Shown here: positions 8,015 to 17,585 of the stretch, one piece after another
How the letters are laid out: each line of letters begins with the position of its first letter
How positions within the stretch are numbered: position 1 is the stretch's first letter
NCBI RefSeq assembly: GCF_030812595.1
Contig: NZ_JAUSSZ010000007.1
Span: forward strand, 62,001-126,000
Direction of reading: 5' to 3'
DNA length: 64,000 bases
From: Arthrobacter bambusae
GTDB lineage: Bacteria; Actinomycetota; Actinomycetes; Actinomycetales; Micrococcaceae
Notes under the pieces: model-generated
The model's database searches: none
Told to the model about the DNA's origin: nothing
The model's input: only the letters and a program-made list of their open reading frames with translations
Made by a program: the position numbers and the translations under genes

Positions 8015-10585
8015 ATGACGAAGCAACAAATTATGGTGACCTCAGATGGCGAGACGCGCGGATCGTCGAGCTCTGACCCGGCCCTCGTTCTGACGAATGT
8101 GTCAAAGTCGTTTCCTGGTGTCCGAGCACTCGCAGAGGTCGACTTTGAATGCCAGGCCGGCGAGGTCCATGCCCTCGTCGGAGAGAACGGGTCAGGAAAG
8201 TCGACGCTGATCAAGATTGCCGCAGGCGTCCTGATTCCGGATAGCGGCTCAGTGCTCATTGAAGGACGTTCGCTGTCGCGAGGTGGCATCCGACAGGCGC
8301 GCGGCCTCGGACTTATGACCGCATACCAAGACACCTCATTGGTTCCGGAGCTGACGGTCGCTGACAATATCGCCCTGTCCTTTGACGCCGTTGGCGAAAA
8401 ACGGCCCGGCGACTTGAACTCCCTGTTGGCGGCCTACCAACTGCCCTTCAAACCGTCAGCAACCGTCTCCTCGCTTGGCCCAGGGGCCCGTCAACTCCTT
8501 GAGGTCGCGCGTGCGATGTGTCACCGCCCGCGCGTGTTGCTTCTTGACGAGCCCACGGCTGCGCTGGACATGAAGCTGGCCGCTCACCTCGAGGAACTAG
8601 TGCGAACCGCCCGTGGCGAAGGCACTGCCATTGTCTACGTCAGCCACCGGCTGGAGGAAGTCCGTCGCCTTGCCGACCGGCTCACCGTTCTTCGCGACGG
8701 TGTTATCCGGGGGACCTACAGCTCCCGCGACTGGAATGTCGACGACATCGTGGAGCTGATGGTGGGCGCGAAGACCGAGCTGGAGTTTCCTCAGCGTGGC
8801 AATCAGCTGTCGGAAAAGCCTCGCCTCGAGGTCCGCAGCCTCGCCGGGTCCGACTTCGGCCCTGTTTCACTGTCGGTCCGGGGTGGTGAGATTGTCGGAA
8901 TCGCCGGCGCGGAGGGCAACGGCCAGCGCGCTTTGCTGCGTGGTCTCATCGGAATCGGTCAAAGCGACGGAGACATCGCTGTCGATGGCGGGGTGCTCAC
9001 CCGGAACAATCCAAGTACTGCGCTGCATGCCGGGATCAGCTTCCAGAGTGGGGACCGGGCCGCGGAGTCCGTTTACGGCCCGCTTCCAGTGATGGATAAC
9101 CTTACAATTCAGTCCGGCGCAGCGAATGGGCCGGGCGGTCTCGCTGTGCTCAGTCGGCTCAAAGGCGCGTTTAGCCGCGCCGCGGCGCAGTTCGGTATTG
9201 TCGCCGCGTCTCCGTTCCAGCCGATCAGCGCGCTTTCCGGGGGTAATCAGCAAAAGATCGTTCTTGCACGACCGACCTTGCGAACACCGAAAGTGCTGGT
9301 TGTTGACGAACCAACCCAAGGCGTTGACGCACGCGCTCGGATGGACATCTACAGGATGCTCACAGATGCTGCCGACGAAGGTATTGCAGTCCTGGTGAAC
9401 TCTTCTGACTCATCTGAATTGGCGGGGCTGTGTGACCGCGTCTATGTCATGTCGCGTGGAGAGATCAGCGCCGAACTAGTGGGCCCGACCACTGAGACGG
9501 AGATCGTTCGAAGCTTTGTGAGCGCCGCGGGAATCGCCGAGCGCCCGGACACGAAACTCACCGGCCCGGCGAGGTTTACACGGTCGCTCGGTCAACTGAC
9601 CTCTTACGTCCCAGTCATCGTGCTGCTGCTGCTCTCGGCGCTCTTGGCAATATATACGGGCGCTCACTCGCCTGTATTTTGGACCGGACCAAACCTGGCC
9701 AACCTGATGCTCCTGAGCCTGCCGCTCGCGTTCGTCGCGCTCGGACAACAATTCACCTTGTTGTCGGGAGGCTTCGACATATCCGTGGGTGCCACAATGA
9801 GTCTCACTGTGGTCCTAGCGTCGATGACGCTTCCAGATCTGAGCGCTGGATCATTGCTCCTCACCGTGCCTTTGCTGCTGCTAGCAGCGGTTGCCGTCGG
9901 AGCTGTGAATGCCCTACTTATCGGGCCGCTCAAAGTCAATCCCATTGTTGCGACCATCGCGACACTTGGAATCATTCAAGGGATCGCGATCGTCCTTCGC
10001 CCTCAACCAGGTGGAATGATCGCGCCTGATCTGGGCACAGCCTTCAGTTTGGGATTGGGCTCCATCCCGGCACCATTTGCAATTCTCGTGGTCCTCACGA
10101 TCGCACTGGAGATTTGGCTGTACCGCACGCGCGGTGGACTGGCACTCCGTGCGGTCGGCTTCAACGCTCAGTCCAGCGACCGCATAGGGCGGCGTTCGGT
10201 TCTTGTTCGCTCCGCAAGTCTGATTGTCTGTGCAGTGGGAGCAGTAGCGGGCGGCATCTGCCTCGCCTCTCTCACCGGAATTGGTACCAATGATGTGGGT
10301 GCTGGGTATTCCCTACCGTGCTTCGCCGCAGTTTTCCTCGGCGGTGCCGTGCTGACGGGGGGCCGCGGTTCCTTCGTTGGCGCCGTTCTGGGTGCGGTCT
10401 TCCTGTCTCTGATCGACAATGCGACGCCCTTGCTCAACATTCCTGACGGAGCCAAGCAAGCACTTTACGGAGCCATCCTGGTCATCGCCGTCGCCGCCTA
10501 TGCGGGAGTGGAGCGCGTGCGAAGTGGCCGAGGCCGAACTGGGAAGCGTCATCCCCTTAGCTCGAAACAGAGGCTCAAAGCCTAA
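8015..10585 (+). CDS. Fused ABC ATPase (two NBDs) and RbsC-type permease
   Basis: This 856-aa protein has two nucleotide-binding domains and then a permease domain. NBD1 has Walker A GENGSGKST and Walker B VLLLDEPTAALD, with a weak signature (LGPGARQ). NBD2 has a degenerate Walker A (GAEGNGQR), signature LSGGNQQK and Walker B VLVVDEPTQGVD, the usual RbsA asymmetry. From about residue 530 come 8-10 membrane segments of the BPD_transp_2 type. RbsA and RbsC are normally separate, so this is a one-piece importer half that must pair with the permease at 5447-6625. ATG 8015 follows GGGAAG by about 9 nt; a longer open frame back to 7772 overlaps the previous gene and is unlikely. Confidence 0.9.
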   Translation: MTKQQIMVTSDGETRGSSSSDPALVLTNVSKSFPGVRALAEVDFECQAGEVHALVGENGSGKSTLIKIAAGVLIPDSGSVLIEGRSLSRGGIRQARGLGLMTAYQDTSLVPELTVADNIALSFDAVGEKRPGDLNSLLAAYQLPFKPSATVSSLGPGARQLLEVARAMCHRPRVLLLDEPTAALDMKLAAHLEELVRTARGEGTAIVYVSHRLEEVRRLADRLTVLRDGVIRGTYSSRDWNVDDIVELMVGAKTELEFPQRGNQLSEKPRLEVRSLAGSDFGPVSLSVRGGEIVGIAGAEGNGQRALLRGLIGIGQSDGDIAVDGGVLTRNNPSTALHAGISFQSGDRAAESVYGPLPVMDNLTIQSGAANGPGGLAVLSRLKGAFSRAAAQFGIVAASPFQPISALSGGNQQKIVLARPTLRTPKVLVVDEPTQGVDARARMDIYRMLTDAADEGIAVLVNSSDSSELAGLCDRVYVMSRGEISAELVGPTTETEIVRSFVSAAGIAERPDTKLTGPARFTRSLGQLTSYVPVIVLLLLSALLAIYTGAHSPVFWTGPNLANLMLLSLPLAFVALGQQFTLLSGGFDISVGATMSLTVVLASMTLPDLSAGSLLLTVPLLLLAAVAVGAVNALLIGPLKVNPIVATIATLGIIQGIAIVLRPQPGGMIAPDLGTAFSLGLGSIPAPFAILVVLTIALEIWLYRTRGGLALRAVGFNAQSSDRIGRRSVLVRSASLIVCAVGAVAGGICLASLTGIGTNDVGAGYSLPCFAAVFLGGAVLTGGRGSFVGAVLGAVFLSLIDNATPLLNIPDGAKQALYGAILVIAVAAYAGVERVRSGRGRTGKRHPLSSKQRLKA

Positions 10586-10667
10586 TTGGGCGGTCGGGGT
10601 GAACGCTCCGACCAAGTACCGTAAGTCGGTTTTGAAACCCACACATAACTACCGAAAGGAAAGCACT

Positions 10668-11198
10668 ATGACAGGCGAATACCGCGATCTGCGTGCGCGA
10701 CGGATCGTGACAGGCTTGGACGACCAAGGTCGGTCAACAATCGTAAGTGACGCACTCACCGATACCAGGCTCGTCACTGACGCTTTCATGCGCAATGACC
10801 TATGGCAGGCCAAGGAAGTCCCCGGCTCAGCCCTGGCGGAGAACAGTCTTGCCGAGGTCGCCGTCATCCCACCTCCGCCACTGGGTTACACCTACAACAT
10901 CACGGCGTTCCCGCCAGATCATGAGTGGGATTACGAGGCTGGCTACGCGCAAGCTCTGGCAAACGCGGCAGCCTCCGAGTCGACGAGCGACCAGGACATT
11001 CCCGGCATGCACACGACGGAGACGGTTGACATTGTCACGCTGCTCTCCGGTGAGCTTTGGGCCATTCTCGAGACCGGCGAGACGCTGCTCACGCCCGGTG
11101 ACACGCTCGTCCAGCGGGGCACCAAGCACGCTTGGCGAAACAAGGGGGACGTGCCGGCGGTTATCGTGGCCATCCAGATCTCGGCGACCCGCCCTTGA
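10668..11198 (+). CDS. Cupin-domain protein
   Basis: This 176-aa protein has a C-terminal cupin barrel, seen in the sequence around TVDIVTLLSGELWAILETGE, then LLTPGDTLVQRGTKHAWRNKG, which is the second cupin motif (PGDxxxxxxxxxHxxxN). The first motif is poor, with T-V-D where two histidines are usual, so metal binding may be weak. Related proteins in catabolic clusters are called cupin or dioxygenase-like without proven activity. ATG follows AAAGGAAAG. It lies between the importer and the aldehyde dehydrogenase on the same strand. Confidence 0.78.
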   Translation: MTGEYRDLRARRIVTGLDDQGRSTIVSDALTDTRLVTDAFMRNDLWQAKEVPGSALAENSLAEVAVIPPPPLGYTYNITAFPPDHEWDYEAGYAQALANAAASESTSDQDIPGMHTTETVDIVTLLSGELWAILETGETLLTPGDTLVQRGTKHAWRNKGDVPAVIVAIQISATRP

Positions 11199-11278
11199 AC
11201 AGCGATCAAAGCCAGAGTGGCAACGGCGTCCTAATTTTCGATTGACGGAATGTCAAAGGTCAGGTGAGAGGAAAAACA

Positions 11279-12781
11279 ATGACCACCACATCCCAGCAGA
11301 ACCTCGCTCCGAGCGAACAAGCCCAGGGCTTTTTGTCCCGCGATGAGCACCATCTCTTCATCGACGGTGAGAAGGTCCCGGCCACGTCCGGGAAGACGAT
11401 GACCACCCTCAATCCTTCGACCGGTGAGGTGTTGGCGCGGCTTGCTGCCGGCGATCAGTCCGACGTCGATCGGGCGGTCCTGGCTGCACGCAAGGCGTTC
11501 AAAGGTCAGTGGAGCACTTGGACGCCTTACGAGCGGCAAGCCTTGCTGATGCGCGTCGCCCAGGTACTTGACGAAAGATTCGAGGAACTGGTCCACATCG
11601 AGGCCATGGACATGGGCGCCCCGGTCTCGAGGTTGCGCAACACCAAGGCCACCTTGATGAAGATGCTGTCGTTCTTCGCCTCACAGGCAATGAGCATCAC
11701 TGGCGAGACACTGATGAACGGCCTCCCCGGCGACGTCACCACGATGACCTTGAAGGCGCCGGTTGGCGTCGTTGGGGGCATCATCCCTTGGAACGGTCCA
11801 CTCAATGGTCAGTTCTGGATCGTCGGTGCCGTGCTTGCCAGTGGGTGCACTGCCGTGCTCAAACCGGCTTCGGAAGCTTCTCTGTCGGTGCTGCGTGTGG
11901 CCGAGATCCTGCATGAAGCGGGAGTGCCTGCTGGAGTCATCAATGTCGTCACTGGCTCCGGCAAAGAAGCCGGACACGCGCTGGCTGCCCACCCCGACGT
12001 CGACCGCATCGCCTTCACCGGATCAACCCAAACCGGCCGAAGCATCATCCAGGCATCAACCGCGAACATCAAAAAGCTGCAACTGGAACTGGGCGGCAAG
12101 TCGGCGGACATCGTGTGCGCAGACGCGGATTTGGAAAAAGCAGTACCCGGAGCCGCGATGGGTGTTTTTGCCAACTCCGGCCAGATCTGTTTCGCCGGCA
12201 CCCGGGTGCTGGTTCAGCGGTCCATCGTCGATGAGTTTACAGAGCGGCTGCTGGCATACATGGAGACCCTGCGGGTCGGGCGTAGCTTGGACGCCGCCAC
12301 GACATTGGGCCCGGTTATCTCCCAATCCCAGTTGGACACGGTGCTGTCCTACATCGATATCGGCCAGAACGAAGGGGCTGAGTTGCTCTGCGGCGGCCAG
12401 CGGCTGGAGGGGGAACTCGGCAGCGGATACTTCATGCAGCCGAGCGTTTTTGGTGGTGTGACCAACGAGATGCGGATCGCCCGCGAAGAGATCTTCGGCC
12501 CTGTTTTGTCGATTATGCCTTTCGACGACGTGGACGAGGCCATTGCTATCGCAAATGACAGTGAATACGGCCTGGGGGGAGCAGTGTGGTCACAAAGTCT
12601 TTCCACTGCATTACGGGTGGTCCAGGGAGTGCACACAGGCACGATGTGGGTGAACTGCTACGGCTACATCGATCCTCTGGTCGGCTTCAGCGGAACCAAG
12701 CTAAGCGGGTACGGCTACAAGGGCACCGCTGCACATATGGACACCTACCTGTACACCAAGAGTGTCTACATGCAACTTTGA
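11279..12781 (+). CDS. Aldehyde dehydrogenase (NAD(P)+)
   Basis: This is a 500-aa enzyme of the ALDH superfamily, oxidising an aldehyde to the acid. The catalytic glutamate E270 (ELGGKSADIV), the nucleophile C304 (NSGQICFAGTR) and the cofactor motif FTGSTQTG at about 246-253 are all present. The substrate-entry and oligomerisation tail is complete (GYGYKGTAAHMDTYLYTKSV). ATG 11279 has GAGAGG about 7 nt upstream. It fits as the second oxidation step after an alcohol dehydrogenase in the same cluster. Confidence 0.93.
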   Translation: MTTTSQQNLAPSEQAQGFLSRDEHHLFIDGEKVPATSGKTMTTLNPSTGEVLARLAAGDQSDVDRAVLAARKAFKGQWSTWTPYERQALLMRVAQVLDERFEELVHIEAMDMGAPVSRLRNTKATLMKMLSFFASQAMSITGETLMNGLPGDVTTMTLKAPVGVVGGIIPWNGPLNGQFWIVGAVLASGCTAVLKPASEASLSVLRVAEILHEAGVPAGVINVVTGSGKEAGHALAAHPDVDRIAFTGSTQTGRSIIQASTANIKKLQLELGGKSADIVCADADLEKAVPGAAMGVFANSGQICFAGTRVLVQRSIVDEFTERLLAYMETLRVGRSLDAATTLGPVISQSQLDTVLSYIDIGQNEGAELLCGGQRLEGELGSGYFMQPSVFGGVTNEMRIAREEIFGPVLSIMPFDDVDEAIAIANDSEYGLGGAVWSQSLSTALRVVQGVHTGTMWVNCYGYIDPLVGFSGTKLSGYGYKGTAAHMDTYLYTKSVYMQL

Positions 12782-12852
12782 TCGTGCGTAACGGGAGGAA
12801 TGCAACGGCGTGAAATTGCGACGGCCGTCTGTACACTGCCGCTGCCGGATGA

Positions 12853-14481
12853 ATGGCCGGGCGAAAAGGCTCCCAAGAACAGGTTGCCGTAGTTTCGTTC
12901 CGCCAAAGTCGAGGTCGGAACGGCAGCGTTGTGGCCCACGAGGTTTGTGATCCTGCCGTCGTTTCCAGGGAGGCCGTCCGACCATGGCGGAACAGGAAGG
13001 GACTGACTCCTCCGAACAGTGCGCCGCTCTTTAACATCCGTGGCATTGCTGTTCCGGCGTTCGGCCCCGGCCTCCTGTTCAGTCTTGGACAGGGCGCGAT
13101 CCTGCCGGTGGTGGCGCTGTCTGCCCTCCAACTTGGGGCTTCCGTTGCGATGGCGGCTGTAATCGTCACCCTGATTGGCCTGGGCTCGTGGGTTTTCAAC
13201 CTACCGGCGTCCATGATCACCCTGAAGTTCGGTGAACGCTGGTCCATTGTCAGTGCGGCCGCCGCCGGAGCGCTTGCCATGGTGGCTGCCGCTGTGTCGT
13301 CGTATATTGGCGGGCTCTGGTTGTTGGCGGTGGCGATGACCGGCGTCGGGATGGCTACCGCCGTCTTCACTCTGGCCCGGCAGAAGTACCTCACCGAGGC
13401 GGTGCCGGTGGAGTTCCGAGGCCGCGCCATGTCCACGCTGGGGGGCGTGATTCGTATCGGCACGTTTATCGGGCCATTCATCGGCGCCGCAGTCATTACT
13501 CTCGTCGGCACCAGCGGCGCGTACTGGGTGGGTGTGGCAGGGATGTCGGCTGCCGGCGTGCTGGCGGCGAGCGTCCCGGACCCGGTGCTGGGGGAGGGGT
13601 CCGAGTGCAAGACCGGTCCGGAGCCCACCCTCCGCGCCGTGCTTGTCTCGCATTCCGGCGTTTTCCTGACGGCGGGCGCGGGCATTCTGCTGTTGAGCGC
13701 CCTACGCGCATCCCGTCAGGTGGTCATTCCGCTGTGGGCCGGCCACTTGGGCCTGGATCCGACGCATGCTTCGTTGGTTTATGGACTCTCTGGGGCAATC
13801 GACATGCTGGTCTTCTATCCGGCGGGCAGGGTGATGGACCGGCGCGGGCGGCAATGGGTGGCGATTCCCTCCTCGGTGATCATGGGCGCGGCGCTGGAGT
13901 TCATCCCGCTTACCGCGGGGTTTACCAGCCTGCTGCTTGTGGCGCTGCTGATCGGCTTCGGCAACGGGATCAGTTCCGGCCTGGTGATGACGCTGGGTGC
14001 CGACTTCTCGCCGGACCGGGGCCGTGGGCAGTTTTTGGGCCTCTGGCGGTTCATGGCAGACGCCGGGTCCACCTGCGGTCCGATGCTCCTCTCGGCGGTT
14101 ACGGCCGCCACAACCCTCGGTGCCGGCGCGACCGCCACCGGGGTCCTCGGGTTCGCAGCGGCAGGCCTGTTCGGCCGTCGTGCTCCGCAGATTCAATCAC
14201 CGCCGCAATCGCTGACGCCATCCTCCATGCCAGCGGTCCCACGGATACATTCGTCCTGCCACGCCTCGTCCAGGCCGGATACGACGTCATCAAAATCAGC
14301 AGCGGCGGGCGGAAGCTCTACGCTGTGGACGCGGAATCGGAACAATTTGCCGTGGTCCATACTGACCGAAACCGGGGAAAACGCCAGCGGCTCCGCTCAA
14401 CGAGACGCCTATGAAACCCAGCGGAATTGGCGCATTCGGTCAGCAGTCACCAATCTGCCGAAGGAGAGCCCGCGAAAGTGA
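12853..14481 (+). CDS. MFS transporter with out-of-frame C-terminus
   Basis: The frame carries about 11-12 hydrophobic segments and the loop motifs of the major facilitator superfamily (for example RGRAMSTLGGVIRIG and GRVMDRRGRQWVAIP). True MFS sequence begins near SAPLFNIRG (about 13018) and ends near LFGRRAPQ (about 14190). The last ~95 residues are low-complexity and overlap, in another frame, a recognisable fragment of an NAD-epimerase, so they are not native. The start is unclear: ATG 12853 is in frame but poorly supported, while ATG 12983 is out of frame and may be the original start before a frameshift. The gene may be damaged at both ends. Confidence 0.72.
   Translation: MAGRKGSQEQVAVVSFRQSRGRNGSVVAHEVCDPAVVSREAVRPWRNRKGLTPPNSAPLFNIRGIAVPAFGPGLLFSLGQGAILPVVALSALQLGASVAMAAVIVTLIGLGSWVFNLPASMITLKFGERWSIVSAAAAGALAMVAAAVSSYIGGLWLLAVAMTGVGMATAVFTLARQKYLTEAVPVEFRGRAMSTLGGVIRIGTFIGPFIGAAVITLVGTSGAYWVGVAGMSAAGVLAASVPDPVLGEGSECKTGPEPTLRAVLVSHSGVFLTAGAGILLLSALRASRQVVIPLWAGHLGLDPTHASLVYGLSGAIDMLVFYPAGRVMDRRGRQWVAIPSSVIMGAALEFIPLTAGFTSLLLVALLIGFGNGISSGLVMTLGADFSPDRGRGQFLGLWRFMADAGSTCGPMLLSAVTAATTLGAGATATGVLGFAAAGLFGRRAPQIQSPPQSLTPSSMPAVPRIHSSCHASSRPDTTSSKSAAAGGSSTLWTRNRNNLPWSILTETGENASGSAQRDAYETQRNWRIRSAVTNLPKESPRK
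14211..14414 (+). pseudogene. Fragment of NAD-dependent epimerase/dehydratase (N-terminal part)
   Basis: In the frame +1 to the MFS gene, about 65 codons read as the N-terminal Rossmann part of an extended SDR. HASGPTDT stands where GxSGxTGT is expected, followed by FVLPRLVQAGYDVIKIS, GGRKLY and a VVHTDR segment, matching the family pattern 'LVPRLVxAGHxVxxxSRGxxxPY...VxxDR'. The start codon, one glycine of the dinucleotide motif and everything after about residue 70 are missing. It is a remnant left by a deletion that also altered the MFS 3' end. Confidence 0.6.
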
Positions 14482-15201
14482 GCCGGGGCGAAGACATCAG
14501 CCGATTCGGCCAGTTCCTTGGCAATTCGATCCGCATTGCGCTGGCCGCAACAGGATCGATGTCCCACATGCCGATCCACTCGGGCTCCGTCAACTGGCCT
14601 ATGGTATGCACGGTATCTCCCAGCAAGAGTGCACGTTTGCCCTCACTGTGGATCAGATAAACCGTGCTGCCTGGAGTGTGACCCGGTGCCGGCCGGGCAA
14701 TGATCCCAGGAAGCAACTCCAGTTCTGCGTTGAACGTCTTGACACGGTCAGCAAGAGGATAAACTACTTCCCGAACGACGGGTACGCTGTGGGACCCGTC
14801 ATGAAATAGTCCCAATCATCCTGATGGACGCGAACCGTCGCGTTCTCAAATGTGGCTTTCCCGTCCGTTGTGGACCACCCGATGTGGTCCCAATGCATGT
14901 GCGTGAAGAGAACGTCGGTGACATCACCGGGCTCAACGCCGGCTGGACGCAAATTATTTAGTAGCTGCCCCGTCGTGGCTCGCTCATCGGAGAACACCCC
15001 GCCTCCGGCGTCGACTAGAACCGTTCGCTGGTCAAATCGAATCAGAAATGCACCAATATCGAACTGTAGACGGCCGTGTTCATCGGCGGGATGATCTGCG
15101 CAATCCCAGACCTTGCCGTCAGGATGCGAGACCGCTGCCTCTATAGGCTCGCGGGCTGTGCCGTCGACGATTGGCAGGATGTCAAGGCTTCCGATCCTCA
15201 T
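14409..15201 (-). pseudogene. Metallo-beta-lactamase-fold hydrolase, two frameshifts
   Basis: The 5' part (15201 to about 14790) reads as an MBL-fold hydrolase with the metal motif THMHWDHIG. The middle, in a second frame (about 14815-14535), continues with PGHTPGSTVYLIH and the LLLGDTVH aspartate strand. The last part, in a third frame (about 14535-14409), gives AKELAESADVFAPAHF and SFGRLV, the normal end of this family. All three pieces together make about 264 codons, the usual length. Two indels therefore inactivate what would be a quorum-quencher/lactonase-like or related hydrolase. Sequencing error is possible but less likely given the adjacent decayed epimerase. Confidence 0.75.
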
Positions 15202-15372
15202 TTATCGGCGCCCAACTGCGGCGCGCCTGCGTCTTCCACGCTGATGTAACCCAGCCCTCTCGTCTCACTTTCTGGCGTGCCACAGATTTTCCCTCTTCAA
15301 CACTTAGTTGATCGTTGGTCTGCTCGGATCGCAAACTACGTAAAATTCATTCATTCATTCAGTCGGTCAAGG

Positions 15373-16773
15373 TCAAAGCTCACCTGAAACCGACTCCAAC
15401 ACGTCAGCTGCGTCATCGATGAGCTCGAGGTTAGCGATGAGGTCCTGAGCTCGTCGCGCGCCTTCTCCTGGAACCGGGATCGCCGCGGCTGCGGCACATT
15501 CCTTGAACTTCTGGCCGAGTTCATTCCACGTCATCGGCGCATCAGCGCTTCCTGGGGTGTTTTCGCCGACACGAACGTATTTCCGGCCGTCCCCCATCAC
15601 GATCTCGACTATGCCGTTCGGTAACTCGAACTTCCAGTCGAGATCGGGATCCCGGATAGCAACGACCTTTCGCGCCAGGTCCAGAACTTGTGGATCGTTC
15701 AATGCCTCGATCGTCAATGCCGTTGCAGACAGCGAGCGTTTGGCTGCCGCAAGTGCGACAAGGAAAGGTAAGCCGAACCGGGCCTCCAGGAGCGTGCTCG
15801 GTGCTTTGCGGATCTCTGGCGGCACACAAAGGATTTCGTGAGCATCGCCCACGAACACCCGAAGTTCTGCGATGTCTGCGACATCGAGCTCGTGGTCGGT
15901 GACGAGTCCGATTGTCGCGTGGATGTGGCTGTGAGCGGTGCCGATTGCCGGCCAGGGCTTGTAGAGAGTCGTCGATCCTTGATAGTCCACACCAAGGTCT
16001 GCGAGCATGGCCGCCCTGTCGTATTCCCCATTGAAGTAGGTGTCGAAGACTCCTGTCTTGGATTCGAAAACCGTGTCGACTCCAACCACTCCCTTCGCCG
16101 CAAGGAGCGCCGCGGTCGTGGCGCCTCTTGCGGGAAAGGCGCCATAGATGGCCCCCAATTCGCTGCCCGCTCCGGAGACAACATCCATCACTCCACTGGC
16201 CTCGCCACTTGCGATGGCAAATGCTTGGTTGATCTGATGTGCACTGAGTCCTAGCACCCGTCCAGCAGCCTCGAAAACGCCCAGCACCGTGGATACATTC
16301 CAGTCCTTCTTCCAGTCCACATTGCAACGCAGCCGGGTGAAAATGTCCTGACCGACCGCTACTGCGGCGATGAGATCCTTACCCGAAACCCCCTGCTTAT
16401 ATTCAGTGACGGCCAATACGGTGGGCACGAGGGACAATGAGCAATGTTGGCCCCATGGAAGATAGTCGTCATAGTTGAGGCTGTGTGACATCGCGCCGTT
16501 CGCGAATGCGGCAGACGTCGCGGGTACCTTGAAACCGAACCCAAGAACGGATGCCTCCTCCCGCCCGGCGCCCTCCCGCACCAAATCGACCACAGGTCGC
16601 ACCGACGGTTCGGTTCCGCTTGCCGCCAGCATCACGCCCAATGAGTCCAGCAACGTCTTCTTGGCGGCTTCGACAGCTTTACCAGGCAGATGGTCAAACT
16701 CGACTTTTGCCGCGAGCTCCGCGAACCTCATTCCAACATTAGCTGCGTCAGACAACTCGGTGCCGTCGTTCAT
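15373..16773 (-). CDS. MmgE/PrpD family protein
   Basis: This 466-aa protein of the MmgE/PrpD (2-methylcitrate dehydratase/cis-aconitate decarboxylase) fold is recognised by KTLLDSLGVMLAASGTEP near the start, the NGAMSHSLNYDDY motif (about residue 95), and the GSELGAIYGAFPARGATTAAL and AIGTAHSHIHA segments. Family members dehydrate or decarboxylate tricarboxylates, and many remain unassigned. ATG 16773 follows GGAGGG at 7 nt, so I prefer it over a TTG 15 nt upstream. It lies 32 nt downstream of an SDR gene on the same strand, and the two form an operon. No other methylcitrate-cycle gene is nearby, so a methylcitrate role is not supported. Confidence 0.88.
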   Translation of the reverse strand: MNDGTELSDAANVGMRFAELAAKVEFDHLPGKAVEAAKKTLLDSLGVMLAASGTEPSVRPVVDLVREGAGREEASVLGFGFKVPATSAAFANGAMSHSLNYDDYLPWGQHCSLSLVPTVLAVTEYKQGVSGKDLIAAVAVGQDIFTRLRCNVDWKKDWNVSTVLGVFEAAGRVLGLSAHQINQAFAIASGEASGVMDVVSGAGSELGAIYGAFPARGATTAALLAAKGVVGVDTVFESKTGVFDTYFNGEYDRAAMLADLGVDYQGSTTLYKPWPAIGTAHSHIHATIGLVTDHELDVADIAELRVFVGDAHEILCVPPEIRKAPSTLLEARFGLPFLVALAAAKRSLSATALTIEALNDPQVLDLARKVVAIRDPDLDWKFELPNGIVEIVMGDGRKYVRVGENTPGSADAPMTWNELGQKFKECAAAAAIPVPGEGARRAQDLIANLELIDDAADVLESVSGEL

Positions 16774-16805
16774 ACCACTTCCCTCCAAGGATTATGTCTG
16801 GTTTG

Positions 16806-17585
16806 TCAAAAGACCAAGTAGCCACCGTCGGCGACAATGGTCGATCCGGTCACGTATGCCGAATCATCTGCCGCCAGAAACAGTGCTACCCGCGCAATGT
16901 CCTCAGGTTCGCCGAGTCGCCTCAAGGGATTCCGGTTCTCCACGCTCTCCTTCGCCGCTGGATCGTTCAAAACTCGATCCATCATCGTCGTCGCAACGAC
17001 CCCCGGAGCGATCACATTAGCCCGCACTCCGTCCGGGCCATAGGTCTGGGCAAGCGCTTTCGTAAGCCCCACGATGCCGGCTTTCGCGGTGGCATAGACA
17101 TGGTTCGGCGCGCCGGTGAACGGTCCTGCCACCGAGGAAACGTTGATAATTGAGCCTTGGCGACGCTCAAGGATGTATGGCAGTACGTGCTTACCGATCA
17201 GGAATACGCTCTTCCGATTCACGCGGGTTGAGAGGTCCCAGAGCTGCTCGGTCACCTCGTGAGTCCCGCCGTCCTGAGAATCATCCCGAGGGCCGAAACA
17301 TCGGAAGTTCGTTCCCGCGTTTTTGTAAAGGACGTCGATCTGGCCGAACTGATCAGCGACAGCCTTAACCACTGTTTGAACACTGTCGGCATAGGCGACG
17401 TTGCACGCGAAAACGCGAACGCGTGGGGATCCGATCTGCGCCGTAGCCGCGGCCAGCGCAGCGTCATCGACGTCCAGCATCGCCACGCGAGCACCCTCTT
17501 CGGCGAAGATTCGTGCGGCGGATAATCCCTGCCCTTTAGCTGCACCAGTAATGATCGCCACCTTGCCGTCGAGACTGCCTGACAC
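16806..17585 (-). CDS. SDR-family oxidoreductase
   Basis: This 259-aa classical short-chain dehydrogenase has cofactor motif TGAAKGQG, an aspartate after beta-2 (AMLDVDD, favouring NAD), NAG in the KNAGTN segment and the catalytic S..YATAK set with Y and K clear. The tail carries TGSTIVADGGYLVF. I set the GTG start at 17585 because AAAGGAAC lies 5 nt upstream, although the frame is open to 17630. The first residue of the usual NNAG motif is K here, which is mildly odd. It is upstream of and probably co-transcribed with the MmgE/PrpD gene. Confidence 0.9.
   Translation of the reverse strand: MSGSLDGKVAIITGAAKGQGLSAARIFAEEGARVAMLDVDDAALAAATAQIGSPRVRVFACNVAYADSVQTVVKAVADQFGQIDVLYKNAGTNFRCFGPRDDSQDGGTHEVTEQLWDLSTRVNRKSVFLIGKHVLPYILERRQGSIINVSSVAGPFTGAPNHVYATAKAGIVGLTKALAQTYGPDGVRANVIAPGVVATTMMDRVLNDPAAKESVENRNPLRRLGEPEDIARVALFLAADDSAYVTGSTIVADGGYLVF

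Noticed and set aside
15345..15360. (ATTC)4 tetranucleotide repeat near the MmgE/PrpD stop
   Set aside because: Short, outside the coding part and without an obvious phase-variation role.
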